NCBI GenBank assembly: GCA_036505275.1
Contig: DASXTS010000534.1
Location: forward strand, 1 to 6,508
DNA: 6,508 bases
Direction of reading: 5' to 3'
Source: DASXTS01 sp036505275
GTDB taxonomy: Bacteria > Actinomycetota > Actinomycetes > Mycobacteriales > Pseudonocardiaceae
A program made the translations under genes and the position numbers. Positions 5,199-6,508 of this stretch are shown here, in pieces. Numbering within the stretch: the first letter of the stretch is position 1; every line of letters begins with the position of its first letter. The notes beneath the pieces were generated by a model, which had not been told where the DNA came from, made no database searches, and was given only the letters and a program-made list of their open reading frames with translations.

Positions 5199-6026
5199 CT
5201 GGACCGCGCGGCCGCCCTGATCGCCCAGGCCGACGCGCTACTGGTGTGCGCCGGGGCCGGCATGGGCGTCGACTCCGGACTGCCCGACTTCCGCGGGCCG
5301 GAGGGCTTCTGGCGGGCGTACCCGCCGTACCGCCGCCTCGGCCTTCGGTTCGAGGAACTGGCCGACCCGGTGCACTTCGACGCCGACCCGCGGCTGGCGT
5401 GGGGCTTCTACGGCCATCGGTTCGCGCTCTACCGGCACACCGTGCCGCACGCGGGGTACGGCGTGCTGCTGCGCTGGGCTGCGCGCCTGCCGACGCGGGT
5501 GTTCACCTCCAATGTGGACGGCCAGTTCCAGCGGGCCGGCTTCGCGTGCTCGAACGTGGCCGAGGTGCACGGCTCCATCAAGTACCTGCAGTGCGTGCAT
5601 CCGTGCCGGCAGGACGTGTGGCCAGCCGCGGACCTCGACGTGGAGGTGGACGTGGCCACCATGCGTGCCGTGGGCCCGCTGCCGTCATGCCCGTGGTGCG
5701 GCGAGCTGGCCAGGCCGAACATCCTCATGTTCGACGACCCGTACTGGGTGCCGACCCGCAGCCAGCCGGCTCTGGACTCGCTCGCGGTGTGGCGGCGCGG
5801 CGGCCGGCAGGGCCGGCTCGTCGTCATCGAGATCGGCGCCGGCACCGCCGTGCCGATCGTGCGTCGTCAGGCCGAGCTGTCCAGCGCCGCGACGGCCGCG
5901 CTGATCAGGATCAACCCGCTGGAACCGGACGTGCGGCACGGCCGAGGCATCCCCGTCAAGCTCGGCGCTGCCGACGCCCTGACTGCCATCGATGCCCTGC
6001 TCCCCACGCCCGGACGCGTGGGCTAG
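5199..6026 (+). CDS. Atypical Sir2-family NAD-dependent deacylase-like protein
   Basis: About 275 residues of a sirtuin fold. NAD-binding motif GAGMGVDSGLPDFRG (19-33), SNVDG (104-108), catalytic-position H124 in EVHGS, and a zinc ribbon with C132-x3-C136 and C164-x2-C167. It departs from classical sirtuins: GAGxS is GAGMG, the NxDGLH motif reads NVDGQF, and the usual RPxVVxFGE reads RPNILMFDD. Actinobacteria have a related group with the FWRAYPPYRRLGLRFEELADP block seen here. NAD-dependent removal of acyl groups from lysines is the default role, but ADP-ribosyl chemistry is possible. The start is unclear: no ATG, GTG or TTG fits near the first strand, so CTG 5199 (one base after the mhuD TGA, suggesting translational coupling) is chosen; GTG 5118 inside mhuD is the alternative and would add 27 unlikely residues. 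Cytoplasmic; no signal peptide. Confidence 0.85.
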   Translation: MDRAAALIAQADALLVCAGAGMGVDSGLPDFRGPEGFWRAYPPYRRLGLRFEELADPVHFDADPRLAWGFYGHRFALYRHTVPHAGYGVLLRWAARLPTRVFTSNVDGQFQRAGFACSNVAEVHGSIKYLQCVHPCRQDVWPAADLDVEVDVATMRAVGPLPSCPWCGELARPNILMFDDPYWVPTRSQPALDSLAVWRRGGRQGRLVVIEIGAGTAVPIVRRQAELSSAATAALIRINPLEPDVRHGRGIPVKLGAADALTAIDALLPTPGRVG

Positions 6027-6057
6027 CCGCCACCACCGCACAGCAACGGAATAGAAA

Positions 6058-6089
6058 GGGGCGCCTCACCTGGGATGGTGAGGCGCCCC
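6058..6089. terminator. Bidirectional terminator hairpin between the Sir2 gene and clpC
   Basis: A perfect 13-bp stem, GGGGCGCCTCACC (6058-6070) with GGTGAGGCGCCCC (6077-6089), closed by a six-base loop TGGGAT. It lies between convergent genes, 31 bases after the Sir2 stop and 28 beyond the clpC stop. On the minus strand, TTTCTATTCC follows the stem, a weak U-rich tract that makes it a better rho-independent terminator for clpC; on the plus strand no T-run follows. Confidence 0.85.
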
Positions 6090-6117
6090 CGCACAGACCG
6101 AGACGAAGGTCCGAACC

Positions 6118-6508
6118 CTACTCGGCGGCGGCCTCCTTGGAGCCGGCCGAGCCGGCCGAGCCGGCCGAGCTGGCCAGGTTCGCCGGTACGGCGTCCGGCA
6201 CGACCAGCTGCTTGGCCTCGCCGCGGAAGGTGAAGACCGCCCGGTCGTCCGCACCGTCCTCGCCATCCCAGCCTTCCACGTCGACGATCACGATCTGCCC
6301 TGGCAGCACCTCGCCGAAGAGGATCTTCTCGGAGAGCTGGTCCTCGATCTCGCGCTGGATCGTGCGACGCAGCGGCCGGGCGCCGAGCACCGGGTCGAAC
6401 CCGCGCCGGGCGAGCAGCTGCTTCGCCCTGTCGGTGAGCTCCAGCGCCATGTCCTTGCTCTTCAGCTGGCCCTCCACCCTGGAGATCATCAGGTCGACCA
6501 TGGTGATG
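6118..6508 (-). CDS. clpC: ATP-dependent Clp protease ATPase subunit ClpC, C-terminal end (partial)
   Basis: The last 129 or so residues of a ClpC/Hsp100 unfoldase; the gene continues past the right edge. The visible part closely matches M. tuberculosis ClpC1: VDLMISRVEGQLKSKDMALE, then RGFDPVLGARPLRRTIQREI and EDQLSEKILFGEVLPGQ, which is the end of the second AAA+ module and its small (D2) C-terminal domain with the sensor-2 GARPLRR arginine. ClpC hexamers unfold substrates and feed ClpP in the cytoplasm. The D2 domain is followed by a divergent tail of about 45 residues with a GSAGSAGS run ending KEAAAE. It stops with TAG and is followed by the shared hairpin. The Walker and N-terminal domains are outside the window. 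Confidence 0.96.
   Translation of the reverse strand, partial: ITMVDLMISRVEGQLKSKDMALELTDRAKQLLARRGFDPVLGARPLRRTIQREIEDQLSEKILFGEVLPGQIVIVDVEGWDGEDGADDRAVFTFRGEAKQLVVPDAVPANLASSAGSAGSAGSKEAAAE
6140..6175. repeat. Four 9-bp tandem units in the clpC tail
   Basis: GAGCCGGCC at 6140, 6149 and 6158, then GAGCTGGCC at 6167. They encode the SAG triplets of the ClpC C-terminal tail on the minus strand. Identity of the first three units suggests slippage expansion in a poorly constrained region. Confidence 0.85.

Noticed and set aside
1..6508. tRNA, rRNA or riboswitch
   Set aside because: No cloverleaf-like or conserved aptamer sequence was recognised on either strand; a covariance-model search would be needed to exclude small RNAs.

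Overview
The window is chromosomal DNA from a high-GC actinobacterium. The evidence is strong G/C bias at third codon positions, frequent GTG starts, and a gene order that follows the Mycobacterium tuberculosis disA - Rv3587c - canB - mutY - mhuD - clpC1 neighbourhood (order recalled, not searched). It is probably not a Mycobacterium: the carbonic anhydrase here is on the same strand as mutY, and a secreted M1 peptidase, a 2H phosphoesterase and a Sir2 protein lie between mutY and clpC. I cannot fix the genus from the sequence.

Layout from left to right: (1) the last 25 codons of disA (+); (2) a gene-free stretch of about 225 bases filled with degenerate 22-bp repeats, six in one orientation and two inverted, between convergent genes; (3) a membrane-anchored, Pro/Ala-rich extracytoplasmic protein (-), resembling Rv3587c in context and build; (4) a divergent control region with a GATTACGGTCCGTCGC tandem duplication; (5) a small beta-carbonic anhydrase (+); (6) mutY (+), adenine glycosylase; (7) a 2H phosphoesterase / 2'-5' RNA ligase-like protein (+); (8) an exported M1 metallopeptidase (+) whose stop codon lies inside a perfect 19-bp inverted repeat, followed at once by a consensus DnaA-box sequence; (9) mhuD (+), a heme-degrading monooxygenase; (10) an atypical Sir2-family protein (+), starting one base after mhuD; (11) a strong hairpin between convergent genes; (12) the 3' end of clpC (-), running off the right edge.

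The genes are mostly housekeeping functions: c-di-AMP/DNA integrity (disA), oxidative base repair (mutY), CO2/bicarbonate balance, heme catabolism and regulated proteolysis. carbonic anhydrase to sirtuin lie in one direction with short gaps. Candidate leaderless promoters (TANNNT, then 7 bases, then the start codon) before mutY and mhuD suggest several separate transcription units. I see no phage, transposase, CRISPR or toxin-antitoxin genes, and no clear new multi-gene system. The most unusual items are non-coding: the 22-bp repeat array, the duplicated promoter/start unit, and the inverted repeat next to a DnaA-box sequence. Among the proteins, the variant sirtuin stands out.
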